A stretch of DNA of 52,915 bases. Source: Candidatus Naiadarchaeum limnaeum (GTDB lineage Archaea; Undinarchaeota; Undinarchaeia; Undinarchaeales; Naiadarchaeaceae). Of the stretch, positions 16,344-25,203 are shown piece after piece (the first letter of the stretch is position 1; every line of letters starts with the position of its first letter). A model generated the notes under the pieces. The model made no database searches. It saw only the letters and a list, made by a program, of their open reading frames with translations, and was not told the DNA's origin. The position numbers and the translations under genes are program-made. The stretch spans positions 1-52,915 of the forward strand of contig DVAB01000033.1 of NCBI GenBank assembly GCA_014189685.1, in the 5' to 3' direction.

Positions 16344-16369
16344 GTAAGCTTTTTAAATAACTTGCTTAC
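16344..16369. promoter_or_regulatory. Glycolytic operon promoter with palindrome around the TATA box
   Basis: GTAAGC (16344-16349) and GCTTAC (16364-16369) form a perfect inverted repeat with a 14-base spacer that contains the TATA box (TTTTTAAATA). Transcription should start near 16380; GGGGAG at 16384-16389 is the ribosome site for the ATG at 16394. Arms flanking TATA are well placed for regulator binding. Regulator unknown. Confidence 0.5.
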
Positions 16370-16393
16370 AATATACCACTCCCGGGGAGTACA

Positions 16394-17053
16394 ATGGCAA
16401 TTGTAATATTGAATTTCAAAGCATACAAACAAGCAATTGGAGATGGAGCTCTAAAACTTGCGCAAATTGCAAAAGAAGTCTCACAGCAAACAGGAGTTCG
16501 AATTATAGTTGCCCCTCAACATACTGAAATCTCTAAAACATCTCTTATAATTGAAACAATAGCTCAAAACATAGATCCTATTGATCCGGGCAGAGGAACA
16601 GGCTATCTTTTAGCAGATTCGGTTCTTCAAAACGGCGGAATAGGATCGATATTGAATCATTCTGAGCACAAAATGGACTTCCGTGAGCTGGGAGTTGCAG
16701 TTACAAAAATGCGCGAGATTGGATTAAAAAGTTTTGTTTGTGCAAAGGATACTGAGGAAGCGCGACAAATCGCATTTCTAAATCCTGACTTTATTGCAGT
16801 TGAGCCTCCTGAATTAATTGGAACTGGAAAATCAGTCTCAACAACTCAGCCAGAGGTTGTAAAAAATTCTGTTAATGCAATTCAGCAAGTAAATAAAAAG
16901 GTTAAAATCCTTTGCGGCGCAGGAATTTCAAATGGACTCGATGCAAAAAAAGCAAAAGAACTTGGAACAGAAGGAGTTTTGCTGGCAAGTGCCTTTGTTC
17001 TTGCAAAAGATCCAAAAGCAGTTCTTTTGGAAATTGCAAATGGATTAAAATGA
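16394..17053 (+). CDS. tpiA: Triosephosphate isomerase (archaeal type)
   Basis: Interconverts dihydroxyacetone phosphate and glyceraldehyde 3-phosphate. 219 aa, the shortened archaeal form. Catalytic residues: N7 and K9 in NFKAYK, H89 in NHSEHK, and E137 in VEPPELIGTG; the phosphate-binding end is CGAGISNG (about 175-182) and GVLLASAFV. First gene of a three-gene glycolytic operon: its stop TGA overlaps the pgk ATG (ATGA at 17050-17053). Confidence 0.96.
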   Translation: MAIVILNFKAYKQAIGDGALKLAQIAKEVSQQTGVRIIVAPQHTEISKTSLIIETIAQNIDPIDPGRGTGYLLADSVLQNGGIGSILNHSEHKMDFRELGVAVTKMREIGLKSFVCAKDTEEARQIAFLNPDFIAVEPPELIGTGKSVSTTQPEVVKNSVNAIQQVNKKVKILCGAGISNGLDAKKAKELGTEGVLLASAFVLAKDPKAVLLEIANGLK

Positions 17054-18279
17054 CAACTAAGGAAATTTTAACAATAGATGATTTTAATTTAAAAAACAAA
17101 ACAGTTCTTGTTCGAGTTGATTTAAACTGTCCAATTGAGCCCCAAACAGGGGAATTTCTTGATGACAGGCGCATAATTCAGCATGCAAAGACCGTAAAAG
17201 AGCTTTCAGATAAAGGCGCAAAAGTTGTTGTTCTTGCCCATCAAGGCCGCGCAGGAGAAGAATACGATTTCACAACTTTAGAAAAGCATGCTAAGAGGCT
17301 TGCAAAACACACTGGGAATGGAGTTGAATATATTCCAGATATTATTGGTCCCTCCGCAAAACAAAAAATAAAATCACTTAAGTCAGGAGATATCTTACTT
17401 TTGGAAAATGTTCGCTTTCTTGCAGAAGAAAATTTAAATCGCCCAGCAGATGCTCAGGCAACTACGCATTTTGTTAAAAATCTTGCTCCATTAGCAGATT
17501 ATTTTGTTATGGACGCATTTGCTGCCGCACATAGGTCACAGCCTTCACTTGTTGGATTTACAGAAGTTTTGCCCTCATTGGCTGGCCGTATTTTGGAGCA
17601 GGAAATCGTAATGCTAAATAAAGCAATCCAATCGAAAAAGCGCCCTTCTGTTTTTATCTCAGGCGGAGCAAAGGTAAAAGATTCCCTAAAAGTTGTAGAG
17701 CAGTTCTTAAATAGGGGAGTTGTTGATGAGGTCTTGACATGTGGCTTAGTAGGAAATATTTTTCTTGTTGCAAAAGGGTATGAAGTACGAGGTTCAGAGT
17801 ATATTGAAGAATATGATAAACTTGTGGAAAAAGCAGGAAAACTGCTAAAAAATTTTTCTGATAAAATTTTTCTCCCAGACGATGTTGCAATGGATAAGTA
17901 CGGGCAGAGAATGGAAGTTTCTGTTGCTGAACTTCCTCAGCCATACAGGCTCGCGGATATTGGAACAAAAACAATTGAAAAATATAAATCCAATATTGAA
18001 AAAGCCCAAACGATTATTGCAAATGGTCCTGCAGGAATCTTTGAGGCAAAGGAATTTGAAAAAGGAACAAATGAATTAGTGCGCGCTATTTCAAATTCAA
18101 AAGCCTACTCTGTTGTTGGGGGAGGCCATATTGCAACTGCAGTAATTAATTTAAACCTTGATTCTAAAATATCACACGTGAGCACAGGGGGTGGAGCGTG
18201 CATTCTCTATCTCGCAGGCGAACCACTTCCAGCTATTGAGGCTTTAAAAAAAGCTGCGCAAAAATTTGGGAAAAAATGA
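17050..18279 (+). CDS. pgk: Phosphoglycerate kinase
   Basis: Transfers phosphate between 1,3-bisphosphoglycerate and ADP. 409 aa from the ATG at 17050, which overlaps the tpiA stop; a longer open frame upstream runs inside tpiA and is not coding. Motifs: RVDLNCPI with the substrate Arg/Asp (about 24-31), DDRRI near 41-45, LAHQGR (about 62-67), LLENVRF (about 118-124), FISGGAKVKDS (about 202-212), NGPAGIFE (about 328-335), and the Gly-rich VVGGGHIATA (about 356-365) and STGGGACILYL near the end. Overlaps gap by four bases. Confidence 0.96.
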   Translation: MTTKEILTIDDFNLKNKTVLVRVDLNCPIEPQTGEFLDDRRIIQHAKTVKELSDKGAKVVVLAHQGRAGEEYDFTTLEKHAKRLAKHTGNGVEYIPDIIGPSAKQKIKSLKSGDILLLENVRFLAEENLNRPADAQATTHFVKNLAPLADYFVMDAFAAAHRSQPSLVGFTEVLPSLAGRILEQEIVMLNKAIQSKKRPSVFISGGAKVKDSLKVVEQFLNRGVVDEVLTCGLVGNIFLVAKGYEVRGSEYIEEYDKLVEKAGKLLKNFSDKIFLPDDVAMDKYGQRMEVSVAELPQPYRLADIGTKTIEKYKSNIEKAQTIIANGPAGIFEAKEFEKGTNELVRAISNSKAYSVVGGGHIATAVINLNLDSKISHVSTGGGACILYLAGEPLPAIEALKKAAQKFGKK

Positions 18280-19304
18280 GCATTCGGGTTGGGGTTAACG
18301 GATATGGGACAATAGGGAAACGCGTAGCTTATGCAATATCAAAACAGGATGATATGAAAGTTAGCGGAGTGATTAAACACACCCCTGATTTTGAAGCCAG
18401 ATTTGCAGCTGAGAGGGGATTTGATGTTTATGTTACTGGGGAAGATCGCTTGAGTAAATTTGAAAAAGCAGGAATTAAAGTAAAAGGAACTAAAGAGGAT
18501 CTTTTTGGAAAGGTTGATGTTGTTGTTGATGCAACCCCCGAGGGAATTGGAGAGGAGAATAAAAAGAACATTTACGAACCTCGTAAACTTTCAGCAATTT
18601 TTGAAGGCGGGGAAGAGCCTTATGTTGCAGATACAAGTTTTGTTGCTCAGGTAAATTATGTAGAGGCCCTAGGAAAAAAGTATGTTAGATGTGTTTCCTG
18701 CAACACAACAGGAATTGTTAGAATTTTAAATGCTCTTGATAACGGCTTTAAAGTAAAAAAAGCTCGAGTTTTTCTTGCAAGACGCGCGACAGATCCACAC
18801 GAAATTAAAAAGGGCCCAATAAATGCAATTGTCCCTGATCCTGTTAGTATTCCAAGTCATCATGGGCCAGATGCTCAGACTGTTTTAAAAAATATGGACA
18901 TAACAACGCTTGCAATAAAAGTTCCTACCACAATTATGCATTTACATGCAATTAATGTTGAAGTTGCAAAAAGCGCAACAGCAAAAGATGTTATTGATAT
19001 ATTAAATCAAACTCCTCGTATGATGCTTTTGCATTCCGGGGAAGGTATTCACTCAACTGCTGGAATAATTGAATACGCACGTGAATTAGGCAGATACCGA
19101 TACGATTTATATGAGAATATAATTTGGGAAGATTCTATTTCTGCTAATAAAAATGAGATCTACCTATATCAGGCAATCCATCAAGAAGCAGATGTTGTTC
19201 CAGAAAATGTCGATGCAATAAGGGCAATGTTTCAATTAGAAAAAGATCCAATTAAGTCTATTAGAAAAACAGATAAAAGTTTAGGAATTAAAACCCCATC
19301 TTAG
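18276..19304 (+). CDS. gap: Type II glyceraldehyde-3-phosphate dehydrogenase
   Basis: 342 aa archaeal NAD(P)-dependent enzyme oxidising glyceraldehyde 3-phosphate to 1,3-bisphosphoglycerate. Rossmann motif VGVNGYGTIGKRVA (about 5-18); catalytic Cys142 in VSCNTTGIVRI; ARRATDPHEIKKGPINAIVPDP (about 168-189) and the conserved HHGPDAQTV (about 194-202) are family hallmarks. Third gene of the tpiA-pgk-gap operon, which lets the three-carbon part of glycolysis/gluconeogenesis be controlled as a unit. Its stop region overlaps the end of the convergent lipoprotein gene. Confidence 0.96.
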   Translation: MSIRVGVNGYGTIGKRVAYAISKQDDMKVSGVIKHTPDFEARFAAERGFDVYVTGEDRLSKFEKAGIKVKGTKEDLFGKVDVVVDATPEGIGEENKKNIYEPRKLSAIFEGGEEPYVADTSFVAQVNYVEALGKKYVRCVSCNTTGIVRILNALDNGFKVKKARVFLARRATDPHEIKKGPINAIVPDPVSIPSHHGPDAQTVLKNMDITTLAIKVPTTIMHLHAINVEVAKSATAKDVIDILNQTPRMMLLHSGEGIHSTAGIIEYARELGRYRYDLYENIIWEDSISANKNEIYLYQAIHQEADVVPENVDAIRAMFQLEKDPIKSIRKTDKSLGIKTPS

Positions 19305-20371
19305 CCATCTAATTTTGCCAAATAAACAAAAGGCGCACCTTCTTTATATTTTGTAAAGGCTATGTAAAGATTCCCATTGTATTCCATAAGTGAAGGCTCA
19401 TCCTCAGCATCATCGCTTTCTGTAAGCCTTCTTATCTTACCCCAAACCAAACCATCTGAAGATGTTCGCATATATAAATCGTCCTGCTCAATCCAAATTG
19501 CATAAACTTTTCCATTAAAAGAATATAAACTTCCTGAGCTCTTGAATTTATTCTCGCTTTCCCCTGTCAACTTTACTGCGGTGCTCCAAAATCCACCTGC
19601 GTATTTTTTAACATAGACATCATTTAGCTCACCATTTGGAATATAATTTTCATAAAGGACGAGAATATCCTTCCCATGCAAGGTCGCTTGTGGATTCTTA
19701 TCGTCTGTTGTTGCGGCAATTCCTGTTAAAGTTATTCCATCAAACCAGAAATCCCCTCTCAACAATCTCGAGGAAGTAAACCCATAATCAGTTGGCTTTC
19801 CCTTTGTCCAAAAAAGGTATAAATCATTTTTATAGATTACAGCGCTGCTATTATAGTAGTAAAATAGCGACTCAAGTGCACCAACTTCTTTTTTCCCGCT
19901 CCAATCTTTTCCATTAAATATTTTGTAGTAAATAGTTGCTGCTTGACTTCTTGGAACTGTTTGTGTGTAGAAAATGTAGAGATTTCCTGAATAAGATATT
20001 GAGGCTGGCTGTATGTCATCTATATCGCTGTTTTCAATTAAAACATCACTCCCAAAACTTTTTCCATCAAAGCTCTTTACATAGATGTCCTCAGAGCTTC
20101 CTGTGAAACGTTCATAAGCTATCCAAAGTTTTCCATTATAAATCGCAATAGCTGGATTTTTTCCAGGAGTTGCCAGCTTTTCATCAATTATTGAATAAGT
20201 TTTTTCAGTTGAAGTAGGGGGAACGCTTATATTTACTGGCTCAGGCGGTAGCGTAGTAACATTCCCACCAATTGGGGTTTCTGTTTTGTTCTCTAACGGT
20301 CCCTGGGCTGAGATGCATCCACTGATTATAAGAACTGCCGCCAGCAAAACAATAATATAACTATTTTTCAT
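19301..20371 (-). CDS. Lipoprotein with beta-propeller (sialidase-like) repeats
   Basis: 356 aa from the ATG at 20371; a TTG 15 bases upstream is less likely. The N-terminal hydrophobic segment ends in the lipobox-like LIISGC with Cys19 as probable lipid anchor, followed by a Thr/Pro linker to about residue 55. The rest is made of repeated blades of the kind Y-N-G-K-L-W-I-A-Y and Y-S-G-N-L-Y-I-F-Y, at least six, with Asp/Ser loops, as in sialidase/BNR-like six-bladed propellers. I see no clear catalytic Arg triad, so a binding role is as likely as an enzymatic one. Confidence 0.8.
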   Translation of the reverse strand: MKNSYIIVLLAAVLIISGCISAQGPLENKTETPIGGNVTTLPPEPVNISVPPTSTEKTYSIIDEKLATPGKNPAIAIYNGKLWIAYERFTGSSEDIYVKSFDGKSFGSDVLIENSDIDDIQPASISYSGNLYIFYTQTVPRSQAATIYYKIFNGKDWSGKKEVGALESLFYYYNSSAVIYKNDLYLFWTKGKPTDYGFTSSRLLRGDFWFDGITLTGIAATTDDKNPQATLHGKDILVLYENYIPNGELNDVYVKKYAGGFWSTAVKLTGESENKFKSSGSLYSFNGKVYAIWIEQDDLYMRTSSDGLVWGKIRRLTESDDAEDEPSLMEYNGNLYIAFTKYKEGAPFVYLAKLDG

Positions 20372-20407
20372 GCTCTCAAATATCAAATGACCTAAATATA
20401 AACCTTC

Positions 20408-21118
20408 TTATAAGTACGAGTATCGTCCTGTTCGACGCTTATAGTGCATAATTTTTTTGTCTAGTTTTTCTTTATCCTCCTCCAGTTCTTTCAAAGCTTT
20501 TAAAATTCCTTTTCTATGTCCAACTCCAACCACTGCTACTATTTTATTATATTTCTGGCTTAGGTTGAAAAGATGATTCGCCATATAGGTATCACGCTCC
20601 TCAACTAGGACTTTGTACAAATTAGGAGAAATTTTCTTTAATTCATCTAAAACTTTTTCAACTACTCGTTCAAGTGGAACTTTTCTTAAATCAATTTTTT
20701 CATCTACATTGCTTTTTTTAAAAAGGCTAAAGAAAAGTTTCAGCTTTTCTATAAATGGAATGCTCCTCATCCTCTCGAGAGTAACAAGTATGTTTTGATC
20801 TATCAGCGCCAAATCTGCTCTTATTTCCCTTGCAATATTTACTGCGGTTAACATTTCCTCGCCTGGCATAACTCCTGTTTTTCTTCCAAGATATCTTTGA
20901 ATAGACGAAAATATTTTTGCTACAAAAAAATTTCTAACTCCTATTTGAGAAATTGATCGAAAACCTATAGTCTGTTTTCTCAGCAAACCCTCCAATCTTC
21001 CTGGGTCTAGCTCAACTGCCACGCAATCAGGCTTTTCTTTTTTTATTGTACTCTCTATCTGCCTGATGCTCTCTGGGGAGATGTGCGAAGTCCCAATAAT
21101 CTTTAGTTTTGCTTTCAT
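20408..21118 (-). CDS. TraB/PrgY domain protein, short form
   Basis: 236 aa. TraB-family motifs: IIGTSHISPES at the start, PDCVAVELDPGRLEGLL (about 30-46), PGEEMLTAV near 84, ALIDQNILVTLERM (about 100-113) and VVGVGHRKGILKAL (about 194-207). The His and Glu residues are thought to form a metal-dependent peptidase-like site (distant relation to EreA/ChaN). Longer archaeal members carry C-terminal membrane helices; this one stops after the catalytic domain in a basic tail, so it should be soluble. Function in archaea unknown. Confidence 0.82.
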   Translation of the reverse strand: MKAKLKIIGTSHISPESIRQIESTIKKEKPDCVAVELDPGRLEGLLRKQTIGFRSISQIGVRNFFVAKIFSSIQRYLGRKTGVMPGEEMLTAVNIAREIRADLALIDQNILVTLERMRSIPFIEKLKLFFSLFKKSNVDEKIDLRKVPLERVVEKVLDELKKISPNLYKVLVEERDTYMANHLFNLSQKYNKIVAVVGVGHRKGILKALKELEEDKEKLDKKIMHYKRRTGRYSYL

Positions 21119-21161
21119 CTAGTAAAGTTATTTAATAAGCTCTATAGATAAAAGAGTTGCC

Positions 21162-21509
21162 ATGGAATACAAACAGGTTGTTGTTATTAGAAAAGATTTA
21201 AACTTGAGTATCGGGAAAATCGCAGATCAGGTAGCGCATGCTTCTTTAACCGCATATTCTAAAACAGGAAAAATAATAAAGGATAACTGGGAGCGCGAGG
21301 GGGCAAAAAAAGTTGTACTTGGTGTTAATTCTGAAACTGAATTAAAAAATTTGTATGAAAAGGCAAAGCGCCGCGGAATTACAGCTGTTCTGATAAAAGA
21401 TGCCGGGCTGACTGAAATTCCTGCCGGTACAATAACTGCGCTTGCAATCGGGCCTGAAAAATCTGAACTTGTTGATAAGATAACTGGAAACCTGCCTTTG
21501 CTTTCTTAA
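21162..21509 (+). CDS. pth2: Peptidyl-tRNA hydrolase, Pth2 type
   Basis: Releases tRNA from stalled peptidyl-tRNA. 115 aa, the usual archaeal length. Motifs: QVVVIRKDLNLSIGKIADQVAHAS (about 5-28), where Lys, Asp and His of the active site lie, and AVLIKDAGLTEIPAGTITALAIGP (about 75-98). Two bases separate its stop from the truD ATG, so both tRNA-related genes are cotranscribed. Confidence 0.95.
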   Translation: MEYKQVVVIRKDLNLSIGKIADQVAHASLTAYSKTGKIIKDNWEREGAKKVVLGVNSETELKNLYEKAKRRGITAVLIKDAGLTEIPAGTITALAIGPEKSELVDKITGNLPLLS

Positions 21510-21511
21510 TC

Positions 21512-22669
21512 ATGGATTTATCCAAAATAGGAATTACAGAATTTGCAACAAAAACTTCTGGAATAGGTGGCATTATAAAGAAAAATCCAGGGGATTTTAT
21601 TGTTCAGGAAATTTCTTTGAACGGAGAAATTGCAGCTCTTGAGCCAAATCCAGAACCAATAGAAAACAATTCTGAGTACACAGAATTTACTTTAGTAAAA
21701 AATAATTGGAACCAAGCAATTCTGCTTAAAAAAATTTCAGATAGGTTAGGATTTTCAAAAAAGCGCCTCCATTTTGCAGGCACAAAGGATAAGTACGCAA
21801 TAACAGCACAGAGAATTTCTGCTTGGAAAATTTCTCCGGAGCAGCTTTCAAAGGTTTCAATAAAGGATTGCAAATTGGGGGAGTTTGAAGGAAAAGACAG
21901 TCGCCTAGAACTAGGGGATTTGTGGGGAAACAGGTTTACAATTTTAATTAGGGAAATAACTGCTCCTAAACATAAACTTATTTCTAAGATTGAGGATTTT
22001 CTTAAAGAATTAAAAAAACTTGGCGGCCTTCCAAATTTCTTTGGAGAGCAAAGATTCGGAATTCGATTAAATAATCATATTATTGGGAAGAAATTAATTC
22101 AAAATGATATTGAAGGCGCGATAAAATCGTTTTTGGCTGGTACAATTGAAAATGAATTAGCAGAAGGAAAAGAAGCAAGAATCTTTTTATCGGAAAATTG
22201 GGGAAAATTTAAAGATGCGTTAAAAAAATATCCGGTTTACATGAGATTTGAGCGCGCACTTTTAAATCATTTAGTTCAATTCCCAAATGATTATGTTGGG
22301 GCATTTAAAAAACTGCACAAGAACACTTACAAACTTTTCACGCATGCCTTTCAGGCCGATGCTTTTAATCAAGAGCTTTCATCTAAAATAAAAAATGACG
22401 GGTCTCTTTCCGAAGGAGGAACTCTTGTCGGCTATAATACAGAACTGAATGATTTTCAGGAGGAATTTTTAAAAAAAGAGGGATTATCAAAGGAGCGGCT
22501 CAAGATCAATTCCTTTCCAGAAGCCTCAATAAGCGGCGGTCCGCGAAAATTTTTGGCAGAAATAAAAAACATCTCATATTCGCTTGAAAATAATAACTTA
22601 AAAATTTCTTTTGATTTAGAAAAAGGAGCCTATGCAACTGTTTTTTTGCACGAGCTTATGAAAGTATAA
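21512..22669 (+). CDS. truD: tRNA pseudouridine-13 synthase TruD
   Basis: 385 aa. Catalytic Asp93 in HFAGTKDKYAITAQ; the N-terminal segment GGIIKKNPGDFIVQEI and KKRLHFAG are typical; the TRUD insertion domain covers about 155-300, with NFFGEQRFG near 175-183. The enzyme isomerises U13 in tRNA (U35 in some archaeal tRNA-Tyr). Operon partner pth2. Full length, no anomalies. Confidence 0.94.
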   Translation: MDLSKIGITEFATKTSGIGGIIKKNPGDFIVQEISLNGEIAALEPNPEPIENNSEYTEFTLVKNNWNQAILLKKISDRLGFSKKRLHFAGTKDKYAITAQRISAWKISPEQLSKVSIKDCKLGEFEGKDSRLELGDLWGNRFTILIREITAPKHKLISKIEDFLKELKKLGGLPNFFGEQRFGIRLNNHIIGKKLIQNDIEGAIKSFLAGTIENELAEGKEARIFLSENWGKFKDALKKYPVYMRFERALLNHLVQFPNDYVGAFKKLHKNTYKLFTHAFQADAFNQELSSKIKNDGSLSEGGTLVGYNTELNDFQEEFLKKEGLSKERLKINSFPEASISGGPRKFLAEIKNISYSLENNNLKISFDLEKGAYATVFLHELMKV

Positions 22670-22686
22670 AGCTATATTAATAAGGC

Positions 22687-22704
22687 AGTCTTTATTATAA
22701 GACT
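22687..22704 (+). promoter_or_regulatory. aglB promoter: TATA element inside a small inverted repeat
   Basis: AGTCTT (22687-22692) and AAGACT (22699-22704) flank TATTAT, which with the neighbouring T forms the best TATA box, 25-30 bases before the ATG at 22721; the message may be leaderless. Short arms in AT-rich DNA, so regulation is only a possibility. Confidence 0.4.
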
Positions 22705-22720
22705 TAACTTTTTAGCTAAC

Positions 22721-25195
22721 ATGAGTGAACATGAGGGAGAATCAAAAAGGGAGAAGGATGAGCCTTTTATAATCCTTGGCGGCTCAGCGAAAGAGGGGAA
22801 AGAAGAGAAAAAAGAGTCTCATAAAAAATCAGATAGCGAGGAATATGTAATAGACCTTTCCCTAACAAAAAAACTTTTTGAGGGAAAGCACAAAAAACTT
22901 TTCTGGAAAGTAGCAGTATATGTCCTTTTACTCATAATCCTTCTATTAGCAGCCCAATTGCGCCTTATCCCAATTGATACCTATCCAGAAGGGGCTCCAC
23001 TCGCCTCAGCGGACCCATGGTGGCAGTACAGGCATGCTCGCGAGATTTACGAGCAGGGCTACCCTGGAACAGATATAAAAATTGTTGATGGGAAGCCTCT
23101 TTACTGGGATTACTTGCATGATGCCCCTACTGGGGGCCCTGCCCCAAAAGAATTTTACATTTATTTTGTTGGGTATTCCTATCGCTATATTGGGCAATAT
23201 TTTTTCCCAACTTTACTTGAATATATAAAATTTACACCAATTCTTTTTGCAGTTCTTGCAACCCTATCGATGTTCTTGCTTGTACGGGAGTTGTTCGGAG
23301 CGAAGTCAGCACTTATGGCAGCATTCCTCTTTGGGATATCTGCTCCCTTTCTTCAGAGGACTGTTGTTGGCCATGCAGATACGGATGCAATAATAGGATT
23401 TTTCACTCTGTTTACACTTTTTCTTTTTTTCAGAGCATGGAAAAAGAAATCTTTTTTGTGGGCAGGAGCTGCCGGAATCTCTCTGGGTTTATTCGGATTC
23501 ACATGGCCAGGCGGATACACAGCAACTGCGATAATATTGGTTTTAGGGGCTTTCATCTATTATGCACTAAGACTTTTGGAGACAACACTTTTCAGCGAAG
23601 GGCCGCTTTCTGAAATAAAATGGTATTATTTAACACTTATTTTTGTGACAGTTTTTGCAGAATTGATTTTATTTATGAAAGTAGGATTAACAAGAGTTCT
23701 TTTATATGGAGGCGCATTTCTGTTTATAATCTCTGCAATAATCCCATTAGTTATATTGCTAGTAAAAGGAAGAAGTAAATTTAGAGAGCTTTTAATAGAG
23801 GAGTGGCGAGGGTTTGCAGTGCTTGCAATATTTTTAGGAATTGGTCTGGTAATGGTGGCAATAATAATCAGTCCTCTTCATGCAAACCTTTTGCGCTCAT
23901 TTGAAGGATTCTTGCAATTAAGATCAATTCAACGTGCTGCACTAGTTCCAGGAGGAGATGTAATTCGAAACGTGCTATTAACAGTTGCAGAATTTAATCC
24001 AACAGACCCAAGAATAATAACTTTCTCAACCCATATTGCAGTTTATATTCTTGCCGCGTTTTCTTTATTTGCTCTGCCAATCTGGCTTTACAAAAATATC
24101 AAAGGGGAAAAATCACACTTCGCAATGTACGTAGTTCCATTCATTTTATTGTGGGTGGGCTCAACATACTTTGCATCATTAAATGCAGTGCGCTTTATTG
24201 AAAACTTTTCAATGCCAATGGTTATACTTGCTTCTGTTCTCATTGGGACAGGAGATTATTTAAGCGTCTTTAATTTGAAGAAAAGCTGGCATACAATTTC
24301 TACAGTAGTTTTAGCAATTTTAGTTATTTTTGTGCTGGTTGGAGTTCCAAACATATCTCCTGTTAAAGGAGCAAACCAAATTGGTGCTCCCTATGTGCAA
24401 GGTGCAATTGGACTTGCTGAGCGCGCAGGAGGAGGAGAGGCACCAAACTGGCTTGACTTCTTTAAATGGGCGCGCGAAAACACGCCCAAAGGAACAATCT
24501 TTGCATCTTGGTGGGACCCGGGGCACGCATTTACAGCTTTAGCAGAAAGGCCAACAGTTGCAGATGGTTCGCAAAATCATAACCATGTCCATGATTTAGC
24601 ATTGATGTTTACTCTGAACAATAGTGGCGATGTCGATCTCGCTTTAAAGTTGATGGAAAAGTATAACATATCTTACTTTTACACAAGTTCGGACTTGATT
24701 GGAAAATATGGTGCAATAAGTTTTCTTGGAACCGGGAAGGCGGAAAACTACGAGATGCTCGCTGTTGATAAAACCCAAGTAGCGCAATCAGGAGGCGGCG
24801 ATTTATTAATTCCATATCCATTTGATATACAAACTGAAAGCGGAAAAGTGCCAACAGTCATCATACTTAATTTAAAGAATAATGGGACAGATGCAGATGT
24901 TGTGTGGAGAATTGCAGATTCTCCTGCAAGAAAAATTGCCCGCTTTTACTTCAACACCCCAGATGGAAAACTGCAATACAGGGAAAGCAATCTTACTAAT
25001 GAGACAATAGACATGATGTTCTATGTTCTTCCTGGATATGGAAATGCGTATTTCTTGCAAAAACATATTGAAACAAATCTTCTCACAAGGCTACATATTT
25101 TTGAGGGGCGTGGATTGGAGGACTATTTTGAAAAAGTAAAGGACTTTGGAGGAGAAATAAAAGTTTTCAAAGTAAAATACGATAAGCTAAAATAA
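22721..25195 (+). CDS. aglB: Oligosaccharyltransferase AglB (STT3 family)
   Basis: Transfers a lipid-linked glycan to Asn in N-x-S/T sequons outside the membrane. 824 aa: a charged cytoplasmic tail (1-60), about 13 membrane helices (62-560), then an extracytoplasmic C-terminal domain. Key sites: first metal-binding Asp98 in SADPWW, GHADTDAI near 214-221 (second acidic motif), and WWDPG at 597-601, the sequon-binding hallmark, followed by DGSQNHNHVHD. The long acidic/basic N-terminal tail is unusual. It heads a plus-strand glycan gene run (to about 31.7 kb) and lies near the S-layer gene that would be its main substrate. Confidence 0.95.
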   Translation: MSEHEGESKREKDEPFIILGGSAKEGKEEKKESHKKSDSEEYVIDLSLTKKLFEGKHKKLFWKVAVYVLLLIILLLAAQLRLIPIDTYPEGAPLASADPWWQYRHAREIYEQGYPGTDIKIVDGKPLYWDYLHDAPTGGPAPKEFYIYFVGYSYRYIGQYFFPTLLEYIKFTPILFAVLATLSMFLLVRELFGAKSALMAAFLFGISAPFLQRTVVGHADTDAIIGFFTLFTLFLFFRAWKKKSFLWAGAAGISLGLFGFTWPGGYTATAIILVLGAFIYYALRLLETTLFSEGPLSEIKWYYLTLIFVTVFAELILFMKVGLTRVLLYGGAFLFIISAIIPLVILLVKGRSKFRELLIEEWRGFAVLAIFLGIGLVMVAIIISPLHANLLRSFEGFLQLRSIQRAALVPGGDVIRNVLLTVAEFNPTDPRIITFSTHIAVYILAAFSLFALPIWLYKNIKGEKSHFAMYVVPFILLWVGSTYFASLNAVRFIENFSMPMVILASVLIGTGDYLSVFNLKKSWHTISTVVLAILVIFVLVGVPNISPVKGANQIGAPYVQGAIGLAERAGGGEAPNWLDFFKWARENTPKGTIFASWWDPGHAFTALAERPTVADGSQNHNHVHDLALMFTLNNSGDVDLALKLMEKYNISYFYTSSDLIGKYGAISFLGTGKAENYEMLAVDKTQVAQSGGGDLLIPYPFDIQTESGKVPTVIILNLKNNGTDADVVWRIADSPARKIARFYFNTPDGKLQYRESNLTNETIDMMFYVLPGYGNAYFLQKHIETNLLTRLHIFEGRGLEDYFEKVKDFGGEIKVFKVKYDKLK

Positions 25196-25203
25196 TTACA
25201 AAA

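Noticed and set aside
16912-17049. Long open frame upstream of pgk in the same frame
   Set aside because: It runs inside tpiA in another frame and reads as a Lys/Arg/Trp-rich shadow; pgk similarity starts exactly at the ATG at 17050.
22687-22704. aglB upstream inverted repeat as a firm operator
   Set aside because: Arms are only six bases in AT-rich DNA and no second copy exists in the window; kept only as a low-confidence promoter note.
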